From positions 11,429,188 through 11,493,187 of the forward strand of contig CM067548.1 of the NCBI GenBank assembly GCA_034509755.1: a stretch of 64,000 nucleotides of DNA, in the 5' to 3' direction. This stretch comes from Anisodus tanguticus (taxonomy: Eukaryota > Streptophyta > Magnoliopsida > Solanales > Solanaceae). The notes below the pieces were generated by a model. That model did not search any database. It was given only the letters and a program-made list of their open reading frames with translations, and had not been told where the DNA came from. A program made the translations under genes and the position numbers. How positions within the stretch are numbered: position 1 is the stretch's first letter; each line of letters starts with the position of its first letter. Shown here in pieces: positions 13,101 through 21,694 of this stretch.

Positions 13101-16100
13101 CATCATCTAGAAAGAACCATAAACAATGATACTGAAAAGGTTGATTGAATATGACATCTTCACTGTTATCAGGTTCATCCTTGCGAAAAGGCCTTGTCTT
13201 GCATAGAATATTCTCCAAAATAAGCATACTACTCAGGATTGTTTTTTGGATATCCGGGGTGTTCGGGCCATCTTGCGCACCTCGACTAATTCCACGGGAT
13301 ACCTACTACCTCCCACCAGCAACAGGAGGTACCAAGTAACTCTATCCACCAAGGCTAAGACAGATGGGAAGAAATCATCTAGTGTTTGGAATTTGAACCT
13401 GAGACCTCATGGTTCTCAAGCCATTTCATTGACTACTAGGCCACACCCTAGTATATTTGCCTGTTATAGGTTATGACTTACTGTTGTAATGTGGTTAGGC
13501 CTTTGGACTTAAAATGTTGGGTTTTGGTAGTTTATGGTTATGGCCAAAACCCAACATTTCTTTTTGTAACGAGAAAGGTTCTGCTTTTCATTTTTTGGAA
13601 ACTGGTAATGTAAAAGGTTCTGCTTTTCATCACAACTTTTGCAGCGAGTTTTCTTTTTCCTTTTTAAGAATGGTATCTCGTTCACAAAGCCATTTCCTTC
13701 CCAAATCTCTATTGTTTCCCATACTAGCTTTACTTGTTTCTGAACTTACATTGCCTCCCTCCTTATCTCAAACCACTGCTCCCCTGGTTCCTCCCAGTAG
13801 CATCACAAATGCACCTGCTCCCAAACCACGGACTTAGTGGATCTACATAAGACTAACTCTTAGTTCTGTCCTATAACTTGGTGACTCTCTCCTTCCTTCC
13901 TCATCTTATTCTCCTTCCACCCTAACACCCCTACCCTTCTCCCCACCCCTTAACACTCTGCTCTCATACCACCCCCATCCCATCCCCACCCTACATTCCC
14001 AACTCCCGAATCCCCTATTCTGCTACCATCTTCACTTCCTACCAAAGCATTCCGAGGACATATTTCTACTCACCAAATTCGTTCAATCTCTAGTTCAGAA
14101 ATAAATATTTAAAATTAATGACACATACAGACATTATGTTTTCATTATGGAAACAAATATTGAGAAATGAATAATTTGGTTGTTTAACAAGTCATAGGTT
14201 CTTACTTTTCAAGTTCTCTTTAAGCTTTTCATGAGATTGCCTCTTTTTGAATTGTCTTACATTGGAATTTTATTTATTCACTGCTAGTTTTCATTCTTAA
14301 GATTTTGGATACATTATTTTTTAGCTATTGAACCAATGCAATACATTAATCTTGCTTAGGACTAGGCATACTAGTCGATGCACCATTCCAGTGCCTAACC
14401 AGATTACCTTTGTAATTATTTTTTGATGACGATAGTGTTCGGCCAAGTTTGCGTGCACCACGACTATTGCACCGGGTACCAGCATTCCCAGTCTCCTGCC
14501 ATCATCAGTGTCGGGTAACTATGCCCGCCAAGGTTTAGGAGGATGAAAAGAAATCACCTAGTGTTTCTTGTCTGTATTGGGTTTGAACCCTGGTCTACAA
14601 GGCTTAGACTATATTTGTAATATTATGATATAGGGCTTGAAAATGCAACCCAAGAAGACCATTATTGCGCCTAGATCCTATTTCCTGAGCTAGCACAATC
14701 TGCTAGGTTCTTGTTCTTGAAATCGGATGACTGAAATTTTGAAATTCAAACTGGTGGAATGACAAGCCTTAGATACACCAACACCAGCAATAATGTGAGC
14801 TTCCCGACTACTGATAGATGGATGGAAACACTTCAAAAGGCACTTCGTGTTATCTTCAGCTAGAATTTCTCTAGTAGTTATCTTTCCACTTAATTAAACC
14901 ATATATTTTCCATTAGAATCAAATCAGCTTCTTTAATAGTATCCATAAACAAAAATGGTGTGCCTGGATATCACCTTGGAGTATCAAAGATATCAATTTG
15001 TCACCCATTAAGAGAAAATGGCAAACCAAAAGAAATAAAATCAATGGTTGAATCGAAAAGTAGAAAACCAACTAGATATCTGAATAAAAGAACACTAACT
15101 GGATTTCAAATGTGATATACTAATCTACTATGATTCAAACAATTCAATCACTACAAATAGCTAGGAACTCTCAGATATTTAACAAGCAGGTGTCTTTGCA
15201 CAATGAATGATGAACAGAACCTTATTGGAAACCTTTTACTGGGACCATAACCAAAGTTAGAACTAGATGCGTTATAACATGAAAGTACATGATGGTTTAG
15301 CTTATCCCCACTAAAACTTGGTCAACACAAATGTTTCAAGAATTAATAAACCTCCACCACTCCAAAACCCTGTGCCAGCATGAATTGTGCAGTTTCTACT
15401 GGCCGTTTTCTGCTTTTCCTAATGTCATTTGGTTCTTGGTACTAATTTTTCTCAATATCATTATCCGATTCGTTGCCATTCTATCATCCTATAAGTGGCA
15501 ATGATAGAAAGTAGAAAGTCGTTGAATTTAATACGGGGGAGCACAGCACACCAGCTAGACATTTTTCTTATACAACAAAACTTTGACAAAGTTCTTTACA
15601 CTATATAAAGAAGAATATTACAGCTAGAAGTATCAGTTTTCGCATAATAACAACCTAAATATGCGGAATATAAACAATTCAGCAACGTCTCTAAGGTCCC
15701 ATTTGGTTGGCCTGTAGGAAGAATTAGTCATTGTATAAAATAGCATTATTCTATACATTGTTTGGTTGCTACTTTGATTTTCCTCATAAACTAAAACCTG
15801 CATAAGTTATGCGGAAATATATATCTTAGGATAAAACGTAGAATAAAAATAATTGTATTAGCAATACATGGATGAAACCAACTAAAATGACAAAAACAGC
15901 ATCATGATTTTCAAAACTAATTCCTTTAATACAAAAAACCAAATATCCAACAACAAATAACTCATGCATTACAATTTCTACATTACTAATCTCTGCATTA
16001 CGAAAGGGAGCCTTGGAGTAACTGGTAAAGTTACTGCCATGTGACTAGGAGGCAATGGGTTCAAGCCATGGAAACAACCTGCAGAAATATAAGGTAAAAC

Positions 16101-16596
16101 TGCGTACAATAGACACTCGTGGTCAGGCCCTTCCCCGAACCCCGAGCATAGCGGGAGCTTAGTGCACCGGGCTGCCCTTTTTAATCTCTGCATTAAAATC
16201 CCTTCATTACTAATCTCTGCATTATAACTTGTATTTGAACCAAACGACCCCTAATGAACAAAGCTTGAGCACTTACCTTCTCACAATAAAATTCAGAATC
16301 AGAATTGAATAAAAGATAAATTGCAGCCAAGTATTTCCATATAAAAGTTGTTCCCAAAACCCACCCACAATGGTTTTAGGATAATTAATTAACAAAAGTA
16401 TGTAGTTGTTCCCAAAATAAAGCTCGTTACTAATTTCAACAGAATGTAAAAAAAGCAACTTCATTTGATAAAGTAACGACAAGTTACTCAAGAGAAGACG
16501 AAACAAAGTGGCATAATTATTGTTAAAGAAACACCAAAAAACGTCACAAAGGTCAGGCAGCGGACTAAAGTGAAAGTTTACCTGAGGAGTGTCCAT
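4002..16596 (-). CDS. SET-domain protein lysine methyltransferase (Rubisco LSMT/SETD3-like), 5' half, six exons
   Basis: This is the only host gene I recognise. Exons with consistent phases: 16582-16596, 12004-12102, 10177-10302, 9429-9723, 7776-7894 and 4002-4134, joined in descending order, giving 262 residues. The first about 160 residues are charged and helical with no domain I know. From about residue 165 comes the N-terminal flank of a SET domain: QWGEDQGV, then ISYFEGAGRGAVA, the EIP-LSVVIS strand, and MLLLWSMKEKHNP followed by KLYFDTLPE. These are signatures of the plant SETD3/Rubisco-LSMT-type family, which transfers methyl from S-adenosylmethionine to Lys (or His) of non-histone proteins. 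Family members are usually about 450-550 residues, so the SET core (GLSFG onward, NHxC motif) and the substrate-binding domain are missing from the window. The last exon lies 304 bp from a Ty3 LTR on the downstream side. The true substrate is unknown. The gene call is firm; the tiny first exon is less certain. Confidence 0.82.
4523..4683 (+). repeat. 5' LTR of the copia element (about 160 bp)
   Basis: It starts TGTTAGAATC and ends TTTCTCA(CA), directly followed by the primer-binding site. A short LTR of this kind is usual for several plant copia lineages. It has no partner LTR in the window, so the limits are inferred from TG/CA and the primer site. Confidence 0.6.
4684..4694 (+). other. Primer-binding site of the copia element
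   Basis: TGGTATTAGAG differs by one base from the common plant copia site TGGTATCAGAG, complementary to the 3' end of initiator tRNA-Met. It sits right after the LTR end. Confidence 0.65.
5510..7570 (+). pseudogene. Copia pol remnant: protease, GAG-pre-integrase, integrase, start of RT
   Basis: Recognisable pieces in order and in shifting frames: the protease motif WIIDSGSDH (about 5518-5545); the pre-integrase zinc region with LHRLGHHSLSELHK and CESCQLGRHTRSHFP (about 5910-6050); the integrase core with FIDDYSR (about 6130) and SCPYTSQQNEAAKRKN (about 6330-6385, where the family has NGVAERKN); the integrase end with PINRMPSSAIQ; a Ser/Pro/Thr-rich linker (6780-7030); and the RT beginning with NTWELVPLPQGK (about 7290-7320). 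The catalytic YVDD region is absent. It is dead, from stops and truncation. Confidence 0.75.
7776..7894 (-). CDS. SET-domain gene, exon 5 (start of SET domain)
   Basis: This is 119 nt. The acceptor is TTGTGATGCAG, which supplies the last two bases of the split Tyr codon; the donor is GACATG|GTACAC. It encodes the first SET motif, FEGAGRGAVA, where the GxG-type glycines bind S-adenosylmethionine in this fold. The conserved strand IALEIPLSVVIS and NLVHEYDM follow. Confidence 0.85.
8091..8180. repeat. Short tandem repeat, about 2.5 copies
   Basis: Three occurrences of GCTAGGAGTAAATTA, the first two followed by AT/T runs and GATAAGGAA. Unit length is about 34-39 bp, varying with the T-run. The copies are nearly identical, so the duplication is fairly recent. 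Confidence 0.75.
8712..8850 (-). mobile_element. Degraded tRNA-derived SINE (partial)
   Basis: The left part (GTGTCCAGGCCAGC...GCACCTCGACT) is homologous to the better preserved SINEs at about 13243 and 14420. The tRNA-like head is not recognisable here. A T-run at the low end fits a 3' tail on the minus strand. Confidence 0.5.
9429..9723 (-). CDS. SET-domain gene, exon 4 (pre-SET helical region)
   Basis: This is 295 nt, with acceptor TTTGGTTTAG and donor ATCTT|GTAAGT, leaving one base of a split Tyr codon. It encodes LELYFGGEDV, a long helical and charged region, and at its end LQQWGEDQGVKSQLEIS. The last part is the W-x-x-x-x-G-V motif that precedes SET domains in LSMT-like proteins. The open frame continues past the donor, but the splice fits the family much better. 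Confidence 0.8.
10177..10302 (-). CDS. SET-domain gene, exon 3
   Basis: This is 42 codons in phase 0/0, with acceptor TTGTCTACAG and donor GATGAG|GTATTC. It encodes a Ser-rich loop followed by a helix (LKSSLLLILQRARIINLDE). It reads straight into LELYFGGED of the following exon. Confidence 0.75.
10480..11951 (+). repeat. Gypsy-type LTR remnant in intron 2 of the SET-domain gene
   Basis: The 3' end (GGGTCATGACA at 11941-11951) matches the LTR ends of other Ty3 elements in this window (GTCGTGACA, TAGTGACA). The body has the TATCGCGATG/CCGCGATAG motifs and the C-rich, pyrimidine-poor arrangement of such LTRs. No clear left end or target duplication was found, so the left limit is approximate. 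It could be a worn solo LTR. Confidence 0.5.
11552..11569. repeat. Homopolymer tract C18
   Basis: Eighteen consecutive C residues inside the LTR remnant. The length is likely to vary between individuals and is also prone to sequencing error. Confidence 0.9.
12004..12102 (-). CDS. SET-domain gene, exon 2
   Basis: This is 33 codons in phase 0/0. The acceptor is a strong pyrimidine tract ending CCTTGTAG, and the donor is AAG|GTTTGA. The encoded segment ends in FFKKKK and joins to KLLEDMG in the next exon. The acidic ELPEND stretch followed by a lysine run looks like a surface helix; it has no recognised domain. Confidence 0.7.
12103..13242 (-). other. Part of intron 1 of the SET-domain gene
   Basis: AT-rich intron without exons that I can phase. 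A segment of about 30 bp (TTATGACCAACCC.ATATAATTCAT) occurs twice at about 12816 and 12874. The CT-rich block 12520-12660 resembles a plant leader but has no convincing open frame. Confidence 0.45.
13243..13452 (-). mobile_element. tRNA-derived SINE, minus strand
   Basis: Read on the minus strand it begins with a tRNA-like head: an A-box-like TGGCCTAGTAG and a B box GGTTCAAATTCC (13388-13399). A conserved body and a short A-run tail (T-run at about 13239-13247 on the plus strand) follow. The same body is found at 14420 and, decayed, at 8712. I recognise the body as a common Solanaceae SINE; the exact family name is not claimed. Confidence 0.75.
13453..14419 (-). other. Intron 1 segment with a pyrimidine-rich block
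   Basis: An open frame on the plus strand (13671-13837) starts MVSRSQSHF, has a hydrophobic stretch and a Pro/Ser-rich end. It looks like a signal peptide by chance or a gene scrap, but has no homolog I can name. Positions 13880-14030 are strongly C/T-rich. Nothing else is supported. Confidence 0.4.
14420..14616 (-). mobile_element. tRNA-derived SINE, minus strand, diverged
   Basis: This has the same layout as the SINE at 13243. The B box reads GGTTCAAACCC on the minus strand (about 14578-14588), the body shares the GTACCAG, CACCTAGTGTTT and GAAATCACC blocks, and a T-run lies at the low end. It is more diverged than the copy at 13243. Confidence 0.65.
14617..15694 (-). other. Intron 1 segment, nothing recognised
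   Basis: About 1.1 kb of AT-rich intron between a SINE and a MITE. I see no exon, RNA gene or repeat boundary in it. Confidence 0.4.
15695..16251. mobile_element. Tourist-like (PIF/Harbinger) MITE carrying a nested SINE
   Basis: The ends form imperfect inverted repeats: left GGTCCCATTTGGTT, right (inverted) GGGGTCGTTTGGTT. They are flanked by the 3-bp direct repeat TAA (15692-15694 and 16252-16254) typical of Tourist elements. Without the 195 bp brought in by the SINE and its duplication, the MITE is about 360 bp. It lies in the first intron of the SET-domain gene, about 330 bp from the proposed first exon. Confidence 0.7.
16001..16181 (+). mobile_element. tRNA-derived SINE (Solanaceae TS/SolS-like) inside the MITE
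   Basis: The 181-bp insert has a tRNA-like head (A-box region GGAGTAACTGG, B box GGTTCAAGCC at 16058-16067). Its body contains GCGTACAATAGAC, CCTTCCCCGAACCCC and GCGGGAGCTTAGTGCACCGGG, and it ends in a T-run. It is bounded by a perfect 14-bp duplication TAATCTCTGCATTA (15987-16000 and 16182-16195). A third copy of that string nearby belongs to the MITE itself. It differs from the other SINE family in this gene. Confidence 0.85.
16582..16596 (-). CDS. SET-domain gene, putative first coding exon (MDTPQ)
   Basis: An ATG followed by five codons ends CAG and meets a GTAAAC donor in phase 0, which joins in frame to the exon at 12102. A TATA box 110 bp upstream of the ATG supports this as the 5' end. 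It is only 15 nt, so the call rests on phase, donor and promoter position. An alternative start is the in-frame ATG inside the next exon (residues MLELPEND). Confidence 0.5.
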
Positions 16597-16706
16597 TGAT
16601 ATAAGGAAAATGGAAGAAAGAGTGAACGCAACCAACTTGAGAAGACAAGAGAGTGGACTAAAGAGGAACGGACGCCTCTCTTGATTTAGGAAGGAGGTTT
16701 TTAAGT

Positions 16707-16715
16707 TTTTATATA
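16707..16715 (-). promoter_or_regulatory. TATA box of the SET-domain gene
   Basis: The minus strand reads TATATAAAA, 111 bp upstream of the proposed ATG, which would place the transcription start around 16675-16685 and give a leader of about 80-90 nt. Only about 120 bp lie between this box and a Tourist-like MITE (16832-17255), so the upstream promoter must include or lie beyond MITE sequence. Confidence 0.5.
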
Positions 16716-16831
16716 ATTAGAATACGCTAAGCTTCTAGGAAATTTAAAAGGTACTAGCTTTTTTTTTCAAGTGTTTATTTTAGAGTATTGAGTTGTTTGG
16801 CTACTTTTTAGGAAAAAATAAATATCTTTAA

Positions 16832-17255
16832 GGTCGTTTAGTAGGGTGTATCAAAGAAAATAATGCATGCATTAGGTTTGTATATTAATAATATCTTATT
16901 TGATACATTTATTCATCCTATATATAACTAATCCACACTCTCTTTGGTATTATGCTATGCATAACTAATACCTAACAAATCATGTTATTAACAATGCAAT
17001 GGATTTTAATGCATGCATTAGCACGGTTAAAAACACAATTGCCCATGAAGTCTCTCAAAAAAGTATAGTATGGAGAGTATTTTTGTAAACAACTAATTAT
17101 TTTTAGAAACTATGCAATGCAAGTTATTTCTAATACACCAAACTAAACGGTGGATAAAAAATAATCCCTCCATAACTAATGTCAACATTACTAATATCAG
17201 CATTACTAATACACCAAATTCAGCATTATTCTTATATACTCTACCAAACGACCCC
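16832..17255. mobile_element. Tourist-like MITE in the promoter region of the SET-domain gene
   Basis: Inverted ends GGTCGTTTAGTAG (left) and GGTCGTTTGGTAG (right, inverted) match at 12 of 13 positions. They are flanked by TAA direct repeats at 16829-16831 and 17256-17258. The body is AT-rich with repeated GCATTACTAATA motifs. It lies about 120 bp upstream of the TATA box. The terminal motif is shared with the MITE at 15695-16251, so they are one family. Confidence 0.75.
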
Positions 17256-17508
17256 TAAGTAGTATGTTAGGATCGATTACTACCTAAGCATTCAAAAAAC
17301 TAGGTTCTTTAAGAAGCTATGCAGGAAAGTAAATCAACACAAGAATTTAGTGTGGAAACGCTCCTTGCTCAAGGGAGGAAAAATCACAACCTACCCAGTA
17401 GGAATCTTTCCCAAGCACTTCACTAAACGATCTCCAACAAATTTAAGGTTTAGAATCGCCTTGTAATACTTAAGGAATTGTTCCAAACAATCTCGCCTCT
17501 ACCCTCTT

Positions 17509-18422
17509 TGTAACGCCTCGTACCTTCGAGCTAAGGTTTGACCCGTATGATGGAAACATAATGGAACCAAGATGAGGCTTATATGAAGTTTTTTAAAAAC
17601 CAATCAAGTTATAAGAAGAGTCTTTGGACAAAGTAAAGTCATAAGCTACTCTATGGGCCATGTTTTCAAGTGAGTTTGCACAAGGCTTCACTTCAAGTGA
17701 GTATTCGGAAAATTCCATAAGGAATTTGGGAACACTTCCTCATGAAAGTTGTAGACCTTTGAAATACCTTTTCAATGGTATATGGTGGAGCTCAAATGGA
17801 CATCTCTACAAAAAGTTATGACTTGTCGCAGAGTAGTCTGTCGAAGTTGCAGATGCGATATGCGACGTAGAAACCATTCTAAGAAGCATTTCCCATCACA
17901 TTTCCGGACAAATTTCCATCCCGAAGTCCCCAAACTTCTGTTTTGATGTACGGAAGCATCTGCAGCTGCAGAAGGCTATTCGCGACGCGCATGCCAGCGC
18001 AGATGCTCCCGAAACTCATTTAAAGTCGCATTTTTTCAAATTTTATTCCATATTTTAGTTTTCCAAAGCCCTAGCACGACTTTTCTCTCCTCTCCTCATC
18101 TTTCCATTTCAAGGTAAGTCTCTCCCATGTATTCCTAAGCAATTCTAACACTTATATATATCAATTCTTAACAAGATTATATGCTTCAATCTTAAGGTTT
18201 TCAAGAAAACCCTTCTCAACGTTTCAAGTTCAAAGTTTTGGGTTTCTTCTTCAAAAGTTCAGACTTTTTCTTCAAGTTTTGGAGTGACTAAGGTATGTAG
18301 AGCTTTTATCCACGTGTGGGAACATCATTGTTCATCCCCACATCACATGTAATCCATGAAACACAATTTCTCTTAGACCTAGGGTTTTGCTCTAATTCAT
18401 GATATACCCTATATACACGTAC

Positions 18423-18476
<54 letters not shown>

Positions 18477-19632
18477 CATTTATTCTATTCATGATATGTC
18501 ATTTTGATTGTCATGACCTGTCCGTAATTCATGAACACATGTTTTGAATTTCATGAGTTCTTAAATACAAGTCATGAATCATTGTTACTCAATCCATAAA
18601 ATCGTACATATTTTTCATGATTTATACAAGTTATATTATATATCTATTCACATGATAAATTATAATTACAAACCATTTTTTACAAGTTATTTCATGAAAT
18701 TCATGGGCTTACAAGCCAAATATATTCATGTTCATATTTTGGGAGTTGCACAGATTACCGAGAGGGCTCAGACAGCCTGAAACTACATTTGCCAGCATAG
18801 GATAAGGATCGCTCCGCCCAATTGGGATTATTCCTTCATGTACCCACAATGGGTTATTGGATCCATTCATGTCATATTCATTTCTCGTACCCCGGCAAGA
18901 TACGAGGTGGCTTAGCTGATCGGGCAGAGATCAGACGCCACGTTCTAGCACGGTGGTTTCATGTCGGTTATACTATTACTCTCTCATAGATATACAGAAA
19001 TATAGATATACAGATATACAGACATACAGATTTTATACATGTTTTCACATTCATGTCAGATCATATACATGCTCATGCTCATGCTCAAGTTACAGTTTCA
19101 GTTTCATATCCATATTATTTCATGTGCCTGCTTATTCTTTCAGTTGTTTTACTTACATTACAATTCAAATGTACTTACATCCATTTTACCCAGGACATGC
19201 ACTTCACGGTGTAGGTACTAAGTTTCAGGACGACGAATCAGTTCTCTACGATTCTATCAGTATCAGCTATTAGTGAGCCTCATTTCATTCGGGTGTTAGT
19301 TTAGTTATTTTTCATGTCATTCTTTACAGTAAAAGTATGCCAGGGCCTTATCCTGGTAAAACAATTTTGCAGTCAAACTTATATTTCAGAGGTTTCATAA
19401 ACTAGTTTAGCAGGTCACGTCAGTATTGTTTTCAGACTTATTATATTTTCAGATTATTCCGCAAATCATATTTTCAGAATATATTTTCAGTATCATGTTT
19501 TACATGTTTTAAATCATTACCATTGTATGTTTTGATGCCCATATTGATTCAGCAAGCCATGTGGTTTACTCGGTCACATGCAGTCAGCACCGAGTGTCTT
19601 ATTTTACCCAAGCCATGGTTCAGGGCATTACA
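17509..19632 (+). mobile_element. Solo LTR of a Ty3/gypsy element (2124 bp), TSD CTCTT
   Basis: It starts TGTAACGCC and ends GGGCATTACA. The 5 bp before (17504-17508) and after (19633-19637) are both CTCTT. There is no primer site, coding region or second LTR, so the element was reduced by LTR-LTR recombination. It includes a TA microsatellite. Its first 850 bp are related to the truncated LTR at 20833-21694. Confidence 0.85.
18426..18474. repeat. (TA)24 microsatellite
   Basis: Uninterrupted TA dinucleotide run of 49 bp inside the solo LTR. It is likely to be length-polymorphic. Confidence 0.95.
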
Positions 19633-20832
19633 CTCTTAGCACTCAACGATTCTAAACTTCTAGCTCCATTTTAATGACTCTACCAGTCAAGGAAGTCCCT
19701 TACAACTCGATAAAGTATCTATTACATAATTCTAGCTAGGTAAATTGATGGAACCACAACTAGAACCTAACTATTACAACGAAAGAACATAATGATAAAC
19801 CTTTATAAGCTTTGGTTCTTTATTGGTGTGTAGTTGGCTCTCTAGAGACTTATGTGTTGACTCCTCTCACTCCTGATGCCTCTCGTTAGATGTGATTGTG
19901 GTTAAGCTTCAAATCTTGTTTGTGCTATGTTTATGTAAAAGTAGTTGTCATTTTGCCTTGTCCGAATCCAACCAAGCATTAGTCTCATAATTGTACCCGA
20001 AAACCCATCCTTGTTTGACTTGGATTTTCTTCTTTACATGTATGCGCATCAACTTCTTCTTTTCCTACTTAAATGTTAATTCCATGTATTGAGTTTCTGG
20101 TAATATTTGCATAACTTGAATCCAACATTTCATCGAATAGAAATGAATCAATATTCCAGTTCTCCCAGTTGGCATGAAATTGTTCTTCAATAGTCTCTAG
20201 TGTACTTTGATAAGGATTAGTTCCTTTAAGCAGTTCCTCTATTGTATTGACTACTTCACTAAATCCATTGGACATCTATTTGGACTTCTGATTCTTTAAT
20301 TCCTTCCTTAAATCTCCTTGATTGTCTTTGGGATACATTATTTGTCAAATTATCAGAACATCATTTTAAGCTCAACAACATTATTGGGTCGGTAGCTACT
20401 GAAACATTTCCCCATTTTCTGATAATGACAAACACATAGCAACTTCATATATCTTGATGTTCCCTTGATCAACTTCTTTAATCGTCTTCAGCACTTGATC
20501 AACTCTTCCTCATTAGGCTCAACTCCTATATTGACAACCTCACCCTTAGAACCAGCTCCATAGTTGTTCTAACACTACAACTTCGTGTTGATGCAACTAA
20601 GACTCACTACACAAGGTTTGTAAACTTGTAGTAGTTCACCCTCGAGTTTAGTGAGGTTTTTAAGATCACTGAGTCGGATGCTATGACTTAATGCTAGGAC
20701 TTAACATTCCATTCACTGTAGCCTACTTGATGGCTAGGTTGCACAACCAAGCAAGATTTGATGGCCTGCTTAATCTTGCTTAGGGACTTATTATTCACTT
20801 TTTTGTAACCCTATAAACAACTAGGTTGGTTA

Positions 20833-21694
20833 TGATACCTCGTACTTTTGGGATAAGGACTGACCTATTGAAAATGAATAGTTCAACTCAAACCACGAGG
20901 ATACGTACTAATGTCTAGATTCTAACGCTTCAAGTTGTTTGTGAATCCAAACTTTATATGAAGAATTATGCACGTTACACCGAAATACTGAGAAAATATT
21001 CTAAGTGATGGACCTAGCAAGGCAGTGTTATGTGAGGCCCATTGCACTGATGTTCGGCACAGTGTAGGTTACGCTGTGATGAAATATGCATGGGGATGAA
21101 CATTTGGAATTTTGGCTAAGTATGGAAAAGGCAGGAATGAGAGTGACACATCGCCCATCGCATTGAAGTTTACCATGATGGATGATGCGGTGCAGTGACC
21201 ATCGTGTACCTTCATCGGGTTGACCATCATGAACTAGTTTATAAATATACCATCGAGAACTCATGTTTTAATTTCTAAGCATGGTCCTTTCCTCTTCTCA
21301 TCCTCCCACATCAAGGTAAGTCAATCTTAACTTGTTCTGCGCTATTCTAATATTGATTCATGGATTTTAAACACGAATCTCCATCCAAATCATAGGATTA
21401 TCAAGGTAAATCATCTCAAAAAGCTCAAGCAATGGTTTTGGTGTTCTTCGTTAAGGATTCTAGCTTCGTTCTATAGTTTGGAGCGATTAAAGGTGTGTAA
21501 GGCTTCTATCCACATGTGGGAACATTATTGTCCTTCCCCGTGTCACGTTCATCTACGATTTCCATGAATTCTCAACAAAAGAATGACTATGCCCTAGTTT
21601 ATAAAAATATCTTAGTGTTCTTAGGTTATCAAAGATGAAACTTTGTATTAGTTCATGTTATATTATTTCAAATGCCATGAACTTTCTACATAAG
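20833..21694 (+). repeat. Truncated LTR related to the solo LTR at 17509
   Basis: It begins TGATACCTCGTAC (compare TGTAACGCCTCGTAC). It shares ordered blocks with that LTR, such as CATCAAGGTAAGTC near 21310 and CCACATGTGGGAACATTATTG near 21512. It stops where the family-A LTR begins at 21695, so the family-A element inserted into or next to it. Confidence 0.6.

Larger units (their letters stand above)
17265..20832 (-). mobile_element. Copia-like LTR or fragment, minus strand, split by a solo LTR
   Basis: Two blocks (17265-17508 and 19638-20832) become continuous when the solo LTR at 17509-19632 is removed. On the minus strand the end block reads like the 3' end of a SIRE-type copia LTR, with GGGTAGGTTGTGATTTTTCC, GAGCAAGGAGCG and TTCCACACTAAATTCTTGTG, finishing in TAACA. 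The other block shows no domain. A 68-residue frame at 20069-20275 (minus) is without homolog. The family call is tentative. Confidence 0.45.

Noticed and set aside
13671..13837. Plus-strand frame with a signal-peptide-like hydrophobic start (MVSRSQSHF)
   Set aside because: Short, followed by a pyrimidine-rich stretch, no splice continuation and no homolog I can name. It lies in an intron of the minus-strand gene.
15978..16193. Minus-strand 71-residue frame
   Set aside because: It lies entirely over a SINE and its target duplications.
16277..16422. Possible extra exon of the SET gene with a good GTAAGT donor (frame ending SDSEFYCEK)
   Set aside because: No AG acceptor gives an open frame that joins exon 2: the frame matching exon 2 has stops upstream, and the other frame runs into a stop in exon 2. 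MDTPQ joins exon 2 directly in phase.
18953..19273. 106-residue plus-strand frame rich in Tyr, Ser and Phe
   Set aside because: It is inside solo LTR 17509-19632, in a region of short TACAGATA-like repeats, without start context or homology.
20069..20275. 68-residue minus-strand frame with an acidic helical look
   Set aside because: It could be a gene scrap, but it has no recognisable motif and sits in a copia-like fragment, so I did not call it a gene.
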